In this document: positions 1-8,480 of the stretch, one piece after another
Layout: every line of letters starts with the position of its first letter
How positions within the stretch are numbered: position 1 is the first letter of the stretch
NCBI RefSeq assembly: GCF_002368415.1
Contig: NZ_AP018290.1
Location: 7,307,717 to 7,371,716 of the forward strand
Reading direction: 5' to 3'
Length of the DNA: 64,000 bases
Source of the DNA: Calothrix sp. NIES-4105
GTDB taxonomy: Bacteria > Cyanobacteriota > Cyanobacteriia > Cyanobacteriales > Nostocaceae
Position numbers and translations under genes: made by a program
Notes under the pieces: generated by a model
Database searches by the model: none
What the model was told of the DNA's origin: nothing
The model's input: the letters and a program-made list of their open reading frames with translations, nothing else

Positions 1-2
1 TC

Positions 3-1520
3 ACTGGGTACTTTTTTGTCTTTGCTTTGTGTGGTAGCACCCATTTAATGGGAGTTGTGACGCTCTGGTATCCCATTTATTGGTTTTCAGGGTTACTAAA
101 AGCCCTTAATGCTCTATGGTCAGCCTATGCGTTCACCTTTTTATTAATTCCTTTAATTCCAGTTGCTCTGGATGCACCAAGTCCAGCCCAGCTAGCGATC
201 ACGAACCAGGAATTGGAAGATAGCCGAAACCGCATCCAATTGATCAATGTGGAACTGGAGCAACGAGTGCAGCAACGCACAGCACAACTGGAAGCGTCCA
301 ATCGCGCCAAAGATGAATTTTTAATCCGCGAACAAGTCGTCCGAACTGAGGCTGAGGCAGCTAATCGCGCGAAGGACGAGTTTCTCTCGGTTCTCTCTCA
401 TGAATTGAGAACACCGCTCAATGCCATCTTGGGGTGGTCGCAAATTTTACGGAAACAACATCTGAGTCAGGATAGAGCAGCGCGTGCTTTGGAGACGATC
501 GAGCGGAACGCTAAATCTCAAGCAAAGATCATCGAAGACATTCTAGATATCTCTCGCATTATAACAGGCAAGCTACGTTTGCAAGTCCAACCAGTAAATT
601 TAGTTACAATAATTGAGGCAGCCATTGAGTCTGTGCGGTTGGCGGCTGAGGCAAAGTCAATTCACATTAAAAGTGTCTTGGATTCTTCAAATAATCACAT
701 ATCTGGTGATGCCGACCGTTTACAGCAAGTCATTTGGAACCTGCTTTCAAACGCCATTAAGTTCACGCCTCAAGGAGGGCAATTACAAGTTCGCTTGGAG
801 TGCGTTAATTCCCATGTCGAAATTATAGTTAGCGATACAGGAGTTGGCATCAGCCCAGATTTTCTACCTTATGTGTTTGATCGCTTTCGCCAACACGACA
901 GTACCAGCACTCGAAGTTATGGTGGACTAGGTTTGGGGTTAGCAATTGTTCGTCAGCTAGTTGAATTACATGGCGGCACAGTAAGCGTGGCGAGTCCAGG
1001 AATAGGACAGGGGGCAACCTTTATTATAAAGCTGCCCGTCATGATTACCCACGAAACATCGAGTCAGCCAGAGGCATTAGACTTGAGCGCCCCTGCTGAT
1101 AATAATATTGATGCGGCGCCTAGCTTGGAAGGCTTACAAATATTAATTGTGGAGGACGAGGTAGATTCGCTAGAATTGCTAAGTACAATTTTGCAAGGCT
1201 ATGGCGCTCAAGTTATTCCCACTGCCTCTGTTAGTGAGGCATTGGAAATCATCGAAAACGCTACAGATCAAAGCTTAGATGTTTTAGTGAGCGATATTGG
1301 GATGCCGAATGAGGATGGCTACTCACTAATTCGGAAACTGCGGCAACTTGAAGCACAGCGTGGCGGTTGGATGCCAGCCGTTGCACTAACGGCGTATGCA
1401 AAGAGTGACGATCGCAGGCAGGCTCTATTAGCAGGCTTTCAAATGCATCTTGCAAAACCCGTAGAACCAGCGGAGTTAGCAACGGTGATTGCCAGTTTGA
1501 CAGGACGAACATCAAAGTGA
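3..1520 (+). CDS. Ethylene-receptor-like hybrid sensor histidine kinase (5' end outside the window)
   Basis: The reading frame is open to the window edge, so the N-terminus is missing. The first visible segment is a membrane helix with CGSTHL followed by TLW and two more hydrophobic stretches. This matches the third helix of the ethylene-binding domain of plant ETR1 and Synechocystis Etr1, where the Cys and His of the C-x-x-x-H motif hold the copper that binds ethylene. A coiled-coil linker follows, with a short internal duplication (NRAKDEFL appears twice, about 24 residues apart). Next come HisKA (phospho-acceptor His codon at 399-401 in LSHELRTPLN), a HATPase domain (NLLSNAIKFTP, DTGVGIS, GLGLGLAI) and a C-terminal receiver domain with its Asp codon at 1293-1295 (VSDIGMP). 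The receiver lacks an output domain, so signalling probably continues to another partner. The domain order and copper ligands are seen directly; ethylene as ligand is inferred from the family. Confidence 0.85.
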   Translation, partial: TGYFFVFALCGSTHLMGVVTLWYPIYWFSGLLKALNALWSAYAFTFLLIPLIPVALDAPSPAQLAITNQELEDSRNRIQLINVELEQRVQQRTAQLEASNRAKDEFLIREQVVRTEAEAANRAKDEFLSVLSHELRTPLNAILGWSQILRKQHLSQDRAARALETIERNAKSQAKIIEDILDISRIITGKLRLQVQPVNLVTIIEAAIESVRLAAEAKSIHIKSVLDSSNNHISGDADRLQQVIWNLLSNAIKFTPQGGQLQVRLECVNSHVEIIVSDTGVGISPDFLPYVFDRFRQHDSTSTRSYGGLGLGLAIVRQLVELHGGTVSVASPGIGQGATFIIKLPVMITHETSSQPEALDLSAPADNNIDAAPSLEGLQILIVEDEVDSLELLSTILQGYGAQVIPTASVSEALEIIENATDQSLDVLVSDIGMPNEDGYSLIRKLRQLEAQRGGWMPAVALTAYAKSDDRRQALLAGFQMHLAKPVEPAELATVIASLTGRTSK

Positions 1521-1532
1521 AATTGAATTGAG

Positions 1533-1549
1533 CCGGCGTTGGAGGCGCC
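1533..1549 (+). terminator. Short GC hairpin after the hybrid kinase
   Basis: CGGCG and CGCCG flank a 7-base loop 13 bases after the kinase stop. No T-run follows, so termination is only possible, not shown. Confidence 0.3.
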
Positions 1550-1679
1550 GAACAATGTGGAGCGTTGCTAATTGGTTGTACATATGATCTTAAAAAATGT
1601 TCATCTAGTATTACTGAATACCAACAACGACTAAAACATTTAATTTCAATTTTTACTACAACGTTTTAGAATGTTTTGT

Positions 1680-1978
1680 TTAAACATACGCTAAACTAGG
1701 TGAACTTTGGCTATTAGGATTAAACTTATCTAATTTGATATATTCTCTATATAAATCAATAATTTTCATCTCAAATAGACGATATTCAATATATTGCCTA
1801 ATTTCTTTATCAACAATACAATTAATTGAACCGTCTGGATTAATCTCATTATATTGTCGATTTCATTTGGCGATTGGATAACCGCTACAACTGCCGTAAA
1901 ATTTACATTTGCTACAAGTTTCTTGAATTGTCTCTTCTGTACGCCATTTTGTTTCATCAGCCCTGTTTACTAGTTTAC
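1680..1978 (-). pseudogene. Remnant with a Cys-rich tail resembling a radical-SAM SPASM C-terminus
   Basis: On the minus strand one frame encodes TCSKCKFYGSCSGYP and then meets a stop. Shifting frame by one base continues as a coherent 58-residue tail (INPDGSINCIVDKEIRQY...) ending at 1680-1682. The Cys-x2-Cys-x5-Cys spacing followed by SGYP resembles the last cluster-binding segment of SPASM domains in peptide maturases, but so little survives that the parent family cannot be fixed. No intact precursor peptide or maturase gene lies nearby. It is read as a 3' fragment with a frameshift near 1858. The family guess is weak; the decayed state is well supported. Confidence 0.4.
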
Positions 1979-2002
1979 TATCCCAATTTTTGGAATAGTA
2001 AA
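1974..2002. repeat. Inverted repeat next to the DUF6887 gene end
   Basis: TTTACTAT and ATAGTAAA form a near-perfect 13-bp stem with one mismatch. It is nested inside a wider 12-bp pair, CCCTGTTTACTA (1961-1972) and TAGTAAACAGGG (1996-2007). It lies just past the stop of the minus-strand DUF6887 gene and could act as a terminator, though no T-run is present. Confidence 0.5.
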
Positions 2003-2022
2003 CAGGGTTTTAATAGTTAAGC

Positions 2023-2229
2023 TTACGAATCCTGCTGTTCCAAGTGCTGGCGATGTAGCTCTGGGAAATTATCCAAATCCGCTAAACTTTTCGGCGCCGG
2101 GTATACTTTAGGGTTTAAGGGACGGAATTTTTCTAAGTAAATCGAAACTGCTTCGTCATCTTCCCTATGCTCAAGAATATATTGACGAAATTCGGAGCGG
2201 GTCATTGTCGCGAAATTAGGCTTGCTCAT
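2023..2229 (-). CDS. DUF6887-like small protein
   Basis: A 68-residue protein starting MSKPNFATMTRSEFRQY and containing REDDEA followed by an acidic tail. This is the pattern of the small cyanobacterial DUF6887 family, recalled as regularly paired with DUF6888. The ATG overlaps the stop of the upstream DUF6888 gene as ATGA, a translational-coupling arrangement, so this start is preferred to an upstream TTG. Function is unknown. The coupled tiny pair resembles a toxin-antitoxin arrangement, but that is inference only. Confidence 0.75.
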   Translation of the reverse strand: MSKPNFATMTRSEFRQYILEHREDDEAVSIYLEKFRPLNPKVYPAPKSLADLDNFPELHRQHLEQQDS

Positions 2230-2411
2230 ATAAATATCCAATTTCCATCAGGGTAAATTATGATTTCTATTTCTTGTCCTGCTAGGACGTACACATCGTC
2301 TGTACGCCTGTCAAGAGTCCCTAAATTTAGCGGTACATACATTTTAGTCAATCTTGCTGTCAAAATGAAATACGTATCTAGCTGCTCTCTTGTTGGCATC
2401 CTTAACCACAC
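2226..2411 (-). CDS. DUF6888-like small protein
   Basis: A 61-residue protein (MPTREQLDTYFILTARLTKMY near its start, ending YPDGNWIFI) with the LNLGTLD and VLAGQEIEIIIYPDGNW segments recalled for the cyanobacterial DUF6888 family. It is the first gene of a two-gene unit and overlaps the DUF6887 start by four bases. An internal ATG (MPTREQ) could be used in place of the first ATG (MWLRMPT). No catalytic motif is visible and the function is unknown. Confidence 0.75.
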   Translation of the reverse strand: MWLRMPTREQLDTYFILTARLTKMYVPLNLGTLDRRTDDVYVLAGQEIEIIIYPDGNWIFI

Positions 2412-2579
2412 CCCTCACTAATTCATTAACCAAAATTATTTTATTGCTCGTTGTGACCCTACGGCAAAGGTGACTAGGGTTATCAGCAGGCGAGAGCTAG
2501 CAACATACGAGAAAGTTCGGCGCCGCTTTTCTACTGCTAATATTAAAAATACATACACCAAACAACACAAATACAACCA

Positions 2580-2987
2580 ATGGCAACTCAAAAAGTCACG
2601 GTTGAACTCCCATTAGCGATTTTTGAGCAATTTACTCGTATTGCCTCAGCAACTCAGCAATCCATAGAAGTCTTAGTAGCCCAAAGTATTGCTAGCAACT
2701 TACCTCCCACACCTGATAATGCTCCAGTAGAAATGCAGGTTGAACTGTTGCAAATGCAAACCTTGAGTGGTGCAGAATTACTTTCTATTGCTCAAAGTCA
2801 AATTCCTACAGAACAGCAACAACGGCACTTAGAATTATTAGAGAAAAATCAAACGGATGGTGAACTTACGCTTGCTGAACGCCAAGAACTAAATGACTTA
2901 AGGATAGCAGCCGACCGCTTGATGCTGCAAAAAGCCTATGCTTGGTCGGTTCTGCGCTGGCGAGGACATAGAGTACTTAATTATTAA
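2580..2987 (+). CDS. Unknown cyanobacterial protein with an RHH-like N-terminus
   Basis: A 135-residue protein. It begins ATQKVTVELPLAIFEQFTRIA, like the strand and first helix of ribbon-helix-helix antitoxins. A helical Glu/Gln-rich middle (LTLAERQELNDLRIAADRLM) follows, and it ends AYAWSVLRWRGHR. Proteins of this shape are common in cyanobacteria and often sit upstream of a nuclease or toxin gene. Here no partner follows, as 2988-3189 is noncoding, so it may be an orphan. Antitoxin-like DNA binding is inferred from the N-terminus only. Confidence 0.6.
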   Translation: MATQKVTVELPLAIFEQFTRIASATQQSIEVLVAQSIASNLPPTPDNAPVEMQVELLQMQTLSGAELLSIAQSQIPTEQQQRHLELLEKNQTDGELTLAERQELNDLRIAADRLMLQKAYAWSVLRWRGHRVLNY

Positions 2988-3189
2988 TTATTAAAAACCC
3001 GTTTGTTACATCATAGTTAAGAGTTTTAACTAACAAACGCAAATAGACTTTATTTATCTCCACACCCAAGAAGCTTAGGCGATGTCTCTAGACCAAACTC
3101 AGTTTGTATAAGATGTAAAATTTTATTACTTTTTTCGGGAACAGCAAAACTCATAAGGGTATTGAGAGCATTTGCGTTTATTTTTGCGT

Positions 3190-3270
3190 TTAGGTAAGTG
3201 AAGATTCGTGCATTGGATGAGTCTGTTGAATACTCCGCAATAAAACATTTGTATCAACCAAATAGCTCAT
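3190..3270 (-). pseudogene. Truncated VapC (PIN-domain) toxin
   Basis: The ATG overlaps the stop of the antitoxin gene (ATGA), and the 26 codons encode MSYLVDTNVLLRSIQQTHPMH before a TAA. VDTNVLLR is the first PIN-domain strand carrying the first catalytic Asp, after which the domain should run another 100 residues. The remaining acidic residues are gone, so the toxin is dead. Downstream sequence to about 3040 contains a short open stretch (MSFAVPEKSNKILHLIQ) with no recognisable link. Confidence 0.7.
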
Positions 3271-3542
3271 AGCATTTCATCTTCTCTGGTGTAGATGTTT
3301 TCACGACTAATTGCCTCGTCTGAAAGAGGCGCCGCCTTTACTTGGGAGTGGTTCCTTGCCCAATTTACAAATCTTTCTGCTCGTTCTTTCGGTGACAATG
3401 TTAGAAGTGTGGGTTGTGGTGATGTACTTAGTAAGCTTTCGACTAAAGTTTTCAACAGTGCTTCAACAGATGTTCCCTGAGCAGCGGCTTGAGCCATCAA
3501 GCGTGATTCAATTTCAGGTTCAAGTTCAAGTACGATAGCCAT
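3267..3542 (-). CDS. VapB-like antitoxin of a broken VapBC pair
   Basis: A 91-residue protein starting MAIVLELEPEIESRLMAQAAAQG, a ribbon-helix-helix-type DNA-binding N-terminus. A C-terminal half rich in charged residues (SPKERAERFVNWARNHSQVKAAPLSDEAISRENIYTR would be the toxin-binding arm) completes it. The length and the following overlapping VDTNVLLR reading frame fit type II antitoxins of VapC toxins. The antitoxin looks intact while its toxin is truncated, so it may persist as a free repressor or be on the way to decay. Confidence 0.7.
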   Translation of the reverse strand: MAIVLELEPEIESRLMAQAAAQGTSVEALLKTLVESLLSTSPQPTLLTLSPKERAERFVNWARNHSQVKAAPLSDEAISRENIYTREDEML

Positions 3543-3624
3543 AATTTAAGTACCAAACAATTAAATACAATCAAAATTTATAAAAATTAACCAACTTAAT
3601 AACGTTCATTGTAAACAACATGAC

Positions 3625-4279
3625 TCATCTACGCTTGGTTGAATGTTGTTTTATCCAAGTCCGAAATTCTCGAATCATTGCAATTTCACCTATACTGAGG
3701 CTTGCTGCTAAAAATCGTGGGATTTCTGTTGTTAATGGTAAATTTATAAAAGTGGGGGAATCATTACATGGAATATACTTACTTCCTTGTAATTGATATA
3801 TTAACATTGTGGGTTCATCGTAACGCCAGACTTCGGTTACTCCCAATGCCTGATAAATAGATAACCTATCAACCTCGGAACTAGTGTAATCTACCTCAAG
3901 AACGCTCATCTGGTGGTGGGTCTATTGTTAAATCAAGAGTTTGTTTCGCGCGCATTATTGGTTCGTTCTTGATGTAAAAACCTGAATCTGGTTCTACACC
4001 TCGCTGTAAATTTTTACGTTTACAAGTCGTTGAACCGATACTTTTAATATTAAGGTCAAGTTCTTCTGCTAGTGTATCTATTAACTTTTCAATTAATCTT
4101 TTATTATGCTCATGGGGCATCAACGGAGTCATAATTTCTAGCGTTCCCTGGTCGTATGCAACGCGCGTGACACGATTATCTCCCATTTCGGCGAGTATTG
4201 CTTCAAAGGTTTCCCAAGATATATTCGGTAATATTACCCGTTGCGAAGTCGGCGCCGTTGTTGCCACCATAGGTTTCAA
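3625..4279 (-). pseudogene. Uma2-family (DUF820) endonuclease, frameshifted
   Basis: Two overlapping minus-strand frames together make one Uma2 protein. The first (4279 to 3896) has the typical N-terminus (SWETFEAILAEMGDNR, YDQGTLEIMTPLMPHE) and the DPPPD strand. The second (to 3625) resumes with LEVDYTSSEVDRLSIYQALGVTEVWRYDE. In intact relatives DPPPD runs straight into LVLEVDYTS, so one base has been lost or gained near 3900, inside the catalytic PD-(D/E)XK core. Uma2 genes are very numerous in filamentous cyanobacteria and many copies are broken; the physiological role is unknown. Confidence 0.8.
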
Positions 4280-4447
4280 CTTTACTGAATACTATCAAGC
4301 ATAACTTAATAAAAGCGTTTTGCGCCCAAATCATAACTTCAAGATTGCCAATAAACCTCAAAAAATCATTTTTTAGGCTAAAACACATAAAAAACTATGA
4401 TTATCATGCATATAATACATAAATATTTAATGTAGCAATTTAAACAT

Positions 4448-7297
4448 ATGCCTACTTTCACGAATAGCAGAAATAACGTCAGTGTTCACTCGGCGCCGAA
4501 ACTAGAACGAAGCTTGAGTGGTTTGGAAACAGGCAGTTTTGGTCTGAGTGGTTTGCTAATTTGGTTAGGAACGGCATCAAGTATACATTTTTCACTGGGT
4601 GGAAGAGAAATATGGGTATGGTTGCCTGCTACAATTGTATCAGTATTGCTGAATTTATATGTGTATCGTTTGGGAAAGCTGTATCCCGATGTAGCAGGTG
4701 GCACTCCAAACTATATTACTCGCTTATTGAAAAAATATCCGAGGGGCGCCCGTTATACTGCAATTGGTTATTTCATGGGGTGGGTATCAATACCTCCAAT
4801 GAATGCAATTGTTTTGAGCGACTTAATCCAAGTTCAACTATCCGAACTGCATATTTATTGTCCGGAGAATATCTTACGAGTTATATTCACAATTATTCCG
4901 TTTCTACTGGCGTTTAGCGGTATTCGTTCTTTAAGCATCCTGCATTTATTTTTTGTTTTACCTGCTGTTGGTTTTTTAGTAGTTTTCTGCGTTCAGGGTT
5001 TAGGATGGTTGGCTTTATCTCCAGCAAGTCCTGGTTTTTTGCCTGCACCAGAAATATTGCAACCAACCTCGCTCTCTGTGACTGATTGGGCAAAATGGTA
5101 TTTCATTGCTATTTATGCAGCTTATGCAGGTGAAACATCCTCCTCGTTTATTGCCGAGAGCAAAAACACTACGACAACTTTACAGTTTCTTAAGTTAGCA
5201 GCATTTTTAATGCCAATTGTTCATATCGGTGGTTCTTGGCTGCTGATACGTTTAGCTAATGATACTACCCTCGGAGATAGTACTTTTTTGAATTTGTCAA
5301 GGGTGGCTTCCTATTTTTGGGGTAATTCAGCTTCGACGCTAGTAACATTTTTGATTGTGAGTGGAGTTTTATTAAGTTCAGTTACAGCAGTCTCCAATAG
5401 TCCGCGAATTTTATATCAGCTAGCTATCGATGATCATTTGTCTCCTGTTTTTGAAGTTGTGACTCGTCGCGGTACATTTGTGCCTAGTCTCATCTTCACT
5501 TTTGTAATAGCTTTAATTTGTTTGTTTTGGGGAGATGTTTCGCACCTCGTTATGGTGACTGGTACTAGCTACGTCGTTTCAATGATGGCAATTCATTTGG
5601 GTAGTTGGTTACAACGTGGGAAACTAGAGGCTTTTTTACCTTGGTTCTCGCTCTTATTATTCGTAGTTGAAGGGTGGGTTTTGGTTGTTGGTGGTACGCA
5701 ATGGAGTTGGGGGGACTTAATAATAGGCTTGTTGCTACCATTCATGATTATTATCTTTGATAGAATCGTGCGTCGCTATCCCAAAGGAATATTCTGCAGT
5801 AACTGGTGGTTGCGAAGAGAGAAGTTAGATTACAATCCTGGTAAAAATTTATTGGCAGTTCAAGTTATAATTCTACTTTTCTTTGTTTGCGGTAGTTTTA
5901 TTACTGCATGGGTAGCTCAGGATTATTTAGAGAGCAAATTTAGTAGAGCAAGCGATAATTTACTTATATTACTTACGATTACAATTGCATTTATATGCGT
6001 GACTATTGCAAGTTGGACAAGTTTACAGCAAGTCGCTGCAATTGACGAAGCTCGTAAAAATGCTGAAAGACGGTTGATTGCCGCTCTCGATACTGTTCCT
6101 GATACTATTTTACTCGTTGATGAAAACGGTATTATTAACCAAGCAAATCCTGCTGTAGAATTACTTTTTGGTTTGGACAACTATGATTTGTTAGGGAAAA
6201 AAATAAGCCAGTTTATACCAGAATTTTTAGAAAGTCCTGCTTCATGGCGCCACGGGGAATATGAATTATTAAATAATCAATATATACGCTATATAGAAGT
6301 AACGGTTTCTCAGCGTTCAAAGGATTTTTTAAACGAATATATAGTAATTTTACGTGATATTTCCGAACGGAAACAAGCATTGAATAAACAAGCAGAACTA
6401 GCTGAAATGGCAACAGCGCAAGCACAACAGTTAGAAGCAACTTTGCAAGATTTACAAAAAACCCAAAGTCAACTAATTCAAACTGAGAAAATGTCTTCAC
6501 TCGGTCAACTAGTTGCTGGTGTTGCTCACGAAATTAACAACCCTGTTAGCTTTATCTATGGAAATTTACCAGTTCTTAATGACTATTTTCAAGATTTATT
6601 AGAATTAGTTAAACTTTATCAAGAAGAATATCCTATATTAGGTCAGAAGATTGAAGCTCAAATTAATGATATTGATTTTGAATTTTTGAGAGAAGATTTA
6701 CCCAAAAGTCTTAAGTCTTTAAAAGTCGGCGCCGAGAGAATTAGAGAGATAGTATTAAATTTACGTAATTTTTCGCGATTAGATGAAGCGGAAATGAAAC
6801 CAGTAAATATCCATGAAGGAATTGATAGTACTTTATTAATTTTACAAAGTCGGCTAAAACACCAAGGTAATAACCCAGAAATTCAGATAATTAAAAAATA
6901 TGGAAAAATACCGGAATGTGAATGTTATGCAGGACAACTAAATCAGGTATTTATGAATATTCTAAGTAATGCCATTGATGCTTTGAGAATGCCAGAAAAT
7001 AAAATTACTCACCCTCAGATTGTTATTCAAACTAAGATTCAGAAAAAGGATAAAATTATTATTAGTATTAAAGATAATGGTATTGGAATGAGTGAAGAAG
7101 TAAAAGCAAAACTATTTGACCCCTTTTTCACAACTAAACCTATAGGAAAAGGTACTGGTTTAGGATTATCAATTAGCTATCAAATTATTGTCGATAAACA
7201 TAAAGGATATATTGAATGTATTTCTTCTCCCGGAGCAGGTAGTGAGTTTGTAATCGAAATCCCGATTTCTCAAAGTAGTATAAGTCTTGCAAGTTAA
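4448..7297 (+). CDS. APC-type permease fused to a PAS sensor histidine kinase
   Basis: A 949-residue protein. Residues about 25-500 are twelve or so hydrophobic helices beginning ETGSFGLSGLLIWLG, resembling the amino acid-polyamine-organocation transporter fold. A further helix pair, a PAS domain (about 545-655, LDTVPDTILLVDENGIINQANPA) and a Gln-rich coiled coil follow. The kinase core has the phospho-acceptor His694 in AGVAHEINNPVSF, N-box NILSNAIDALR, and DNGIGM and GKGTGLGLSIS boxes. The architecture suggests a transporter used as a nutrient sensor, as in other permease-kinase fusions; the ligand cannot be read. No receiver or regulator gene is adjacent, so the partner is elsewhere. The gene converges with the next and overlaps it by 4 bases. 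A truncated paralogue of the kinase core lies at 61316-61995. Confidence 0.85.
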   Translation: MPTFTNSRNNVSVHSAPKLERSLSGLETGSFGLSGLLIWLGTASSIHFSLGGREIWVWLPATIVSVLLNLYVYRLGKLYPDVAGGTPNYITRLLKKYPRGARYTAIGYFMGWVSIPPMNAIVLSDLIQVQLSELHIYCPENILRVIFTIIPFLLAFSGIRSLSILHLFFVLPAVGFLVVFCVQGLGWLALSPASPGFLPAPEILQPTSLSVTDWAKWYFIAIYAAYAGETSSSFIAESKNTTTTLQFLKLAAFLMPIVHIGGSWLLIRLANDTTLGDSTFLNLSRVASYFWGNSASTLVTFLIVSGVLLSSVTAVSNSPRILYQLAIDDHLSPVFEVVTRRGTFVPSLIFTFVIALICLFWGDVSHLVMVTGTSYVVSMMAIHLGSWLQRGKLEAFLPWFSLLLFVVEGWVLVVGGTQWSWGDLIIGLLLPFMIIIFDRIVRRYPKGIFCSNWWLRREKLDYNPGKNLLAVQVIILLFFVCGSFITAWVAQDYLESKFSRASDNLLILLTITIAFICVTIASWTSLQQVAAIDEARKNAERRLIAALDTVPDTILLVDENGIINQANPAVELLFGLDNYDLLGKKISQFIPEFLESPASWRHGEYELLNNQYIRYIEVTVSQRSKDFLNEYIVILRDISERKQALNKQAELAEMATAQAQQLEATLQDLQKTQSQLIQTEKMSSLGQLVAGVAHEINNPVSFIYGNLPVLNDYFQDLLELVKLYQEEYPILGQKIEAQINDIDFEFLREDLPKSLKSLKVGAERIREIVLNLRNFSRLDEAEMKPVNIHEGIDSTLLILQSRLKHQGNNPEIQIIKKYGKIPECECYAGQLNQVFMNILSNAIDALRMPENKITHPQIVIQTKIQKKDKIIISIKDNGIGMSEEVKAKLFDPFFTTKPIGKGTGLGLSISYQIIVDKHKGYIECISSPGAGSEFVIEIPISQSSISLAS

Positions 7298-7908
7298 TTT
7301 TTAGATACAATAGGCTGAAACGCTTGCAATAAGATACCTAAAATTTTCTCGACCTGATTAATATAATATTCTACAGAATCTATGTAAACAGTTGTTTCTT
7401 CTAGAAATAAAAACTTCCAGTTAGTGCCGGTAGTAACAGAACCATAAATTCGCTTGACTTCATTTGCTTTAGCTTGATTGAATAATTGTGCTGCAATCAT
7501 TGCCGCAACACATTGACCAAGACCTGCATTAATATCTTCTTTTTTCGCCTCAAAAATAAACATTACAGGTGCCGAAATAAAAAGTTGTTCACGTGACCCA
7601 CTAAGAATATAATCGCAAAATCCTTGTAACCCTTTTGTCGCATCAACATTAAATTCATTACCAGAAAACAATGATATCTTATTGCTTAATAACTTTTTTA
7701 AGTCAGCCAAAATTGGCGCAATTAAAAACTCAGAACGAGCTTTTTCAGTTCCTATGGAAGTTGCTAAAGGAATATAGTCACTTAATATGAGCTTTAAGGT
7801 TTCTGATGGCGAAACTGGACTAACATCATTAAATAAATCTCCAGTTTCATCAAGTGTTAAATTAAAGCTGCTTTGTGCCTTAGAAAGAGTAAAATCGCTA
7901 TATGCCAT
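7294..7908 (-). CDS. Cyanobacterial PD-(D/E)XK-like protein of unknown function
   Basis: A 204-residue soluble protein. The middle contains GFCDYILSG, then APVMFIFEAKKEDINAGLGQ and CVAAMIAAQLFN. This G-x-x-D ... E-x-K ... G-x-x-Q order is that of a PD-(D/E)XK nuclease core, with Asp, Glu and Lys all present. Nothing nearby suggests a restriction system. The catalytic-looking residues are seen; the nuclease role is inferred. The gene is convergent with the permease-kinase. Confidence 0.6.
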   Translation of the reverse strand: MAYSDFTLSKAQSSFNLTLDETGDLFNDVSPVSPSETLKLILSDYIPLATSIGTEKARSEFLIAPILADLKKLLSNKISLFSGNEFNVDATKGLQGFCDYILSGSREQLFISAPVMFIFEAKKEDINAGLGQCVAAMIAAQLFNQAKANEVKRIYGSVTTGTNWKFLFLEETTVYIDSVEYYINQVEKILGILLQAFQPIVSKN

Positions 7909-8217
7909 TTTTCTACCTATATAAGCTATACAACGATTTTAATCCTAATCTGCTGATTTGATGCATTCAAAGCGCGCGTATCCTGAAGGCTGCTGTTGAG
8001 TGCTTTACCCGCTACGGGTTCAAGCGCACAGTCAGATTAGCGTTAATCTATAAAGCCTTCACACAAATGACGGTCTTTCTGGTTGACCTCAACGTTTGTC
8101 CGTAAGTAATCCCGCACCTGATTACAAGCATATTCTAGAGGATTAAGGGCGCCAATTTTCTGTAAATCCCACATAATAAGTGTGAATAACGTATTTTTGT
8201 ACAAATGCCGCTAACTG

Positions 8218-8470
8218 TCATATTTCTGTGTGCTGGAGAGAATGTTCTTGGTTTGAGCTAATATTCATTATCAACTTACACAACTTTTGAGTTAGAAATG
8301 GTTGTCCAGAAGTCCAAGCTAATATTTCTGCCATTGCTGCAGTAGGGTTACTGACTTTACCTTCTAATCCTTTAAATAATGGTTGTGCTTCTGATAATTT
8401 AAACCCGTGTAATTCTATCGCTGTACCAATATTAAAGGGTGTGCGTTGCTTATCTTGACTAATATATACT
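8218..8470 (-). pseudogene. C-terminal fragment of an AAA-like (AAA_35-type) ATPase
   Basis: Minus-strand reading gives KLVYISQDKQRTPFNIGTAIEL, then LSEAQPLFKGLEGKVSNP and AEILAWTSGQPFLTQKLC, ending at a TGA at 8218-8220. This is the conserved end of the AAA-like domain found in cyanobacterial signalling proteins with WD40 or effector modules. The Walker A and B parts upstream are missing; the sequence is cut where the plus-strand toxin gene begins. A further open piece (about 8048-8160, NPLEYACNQVRDYLRTN) may belong to the same lost gene. The rest of 7909-8480 holds nothing else recognisable. Confidence 0.65.
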
Positions 8471-8480
8471 AATTTGTTAC

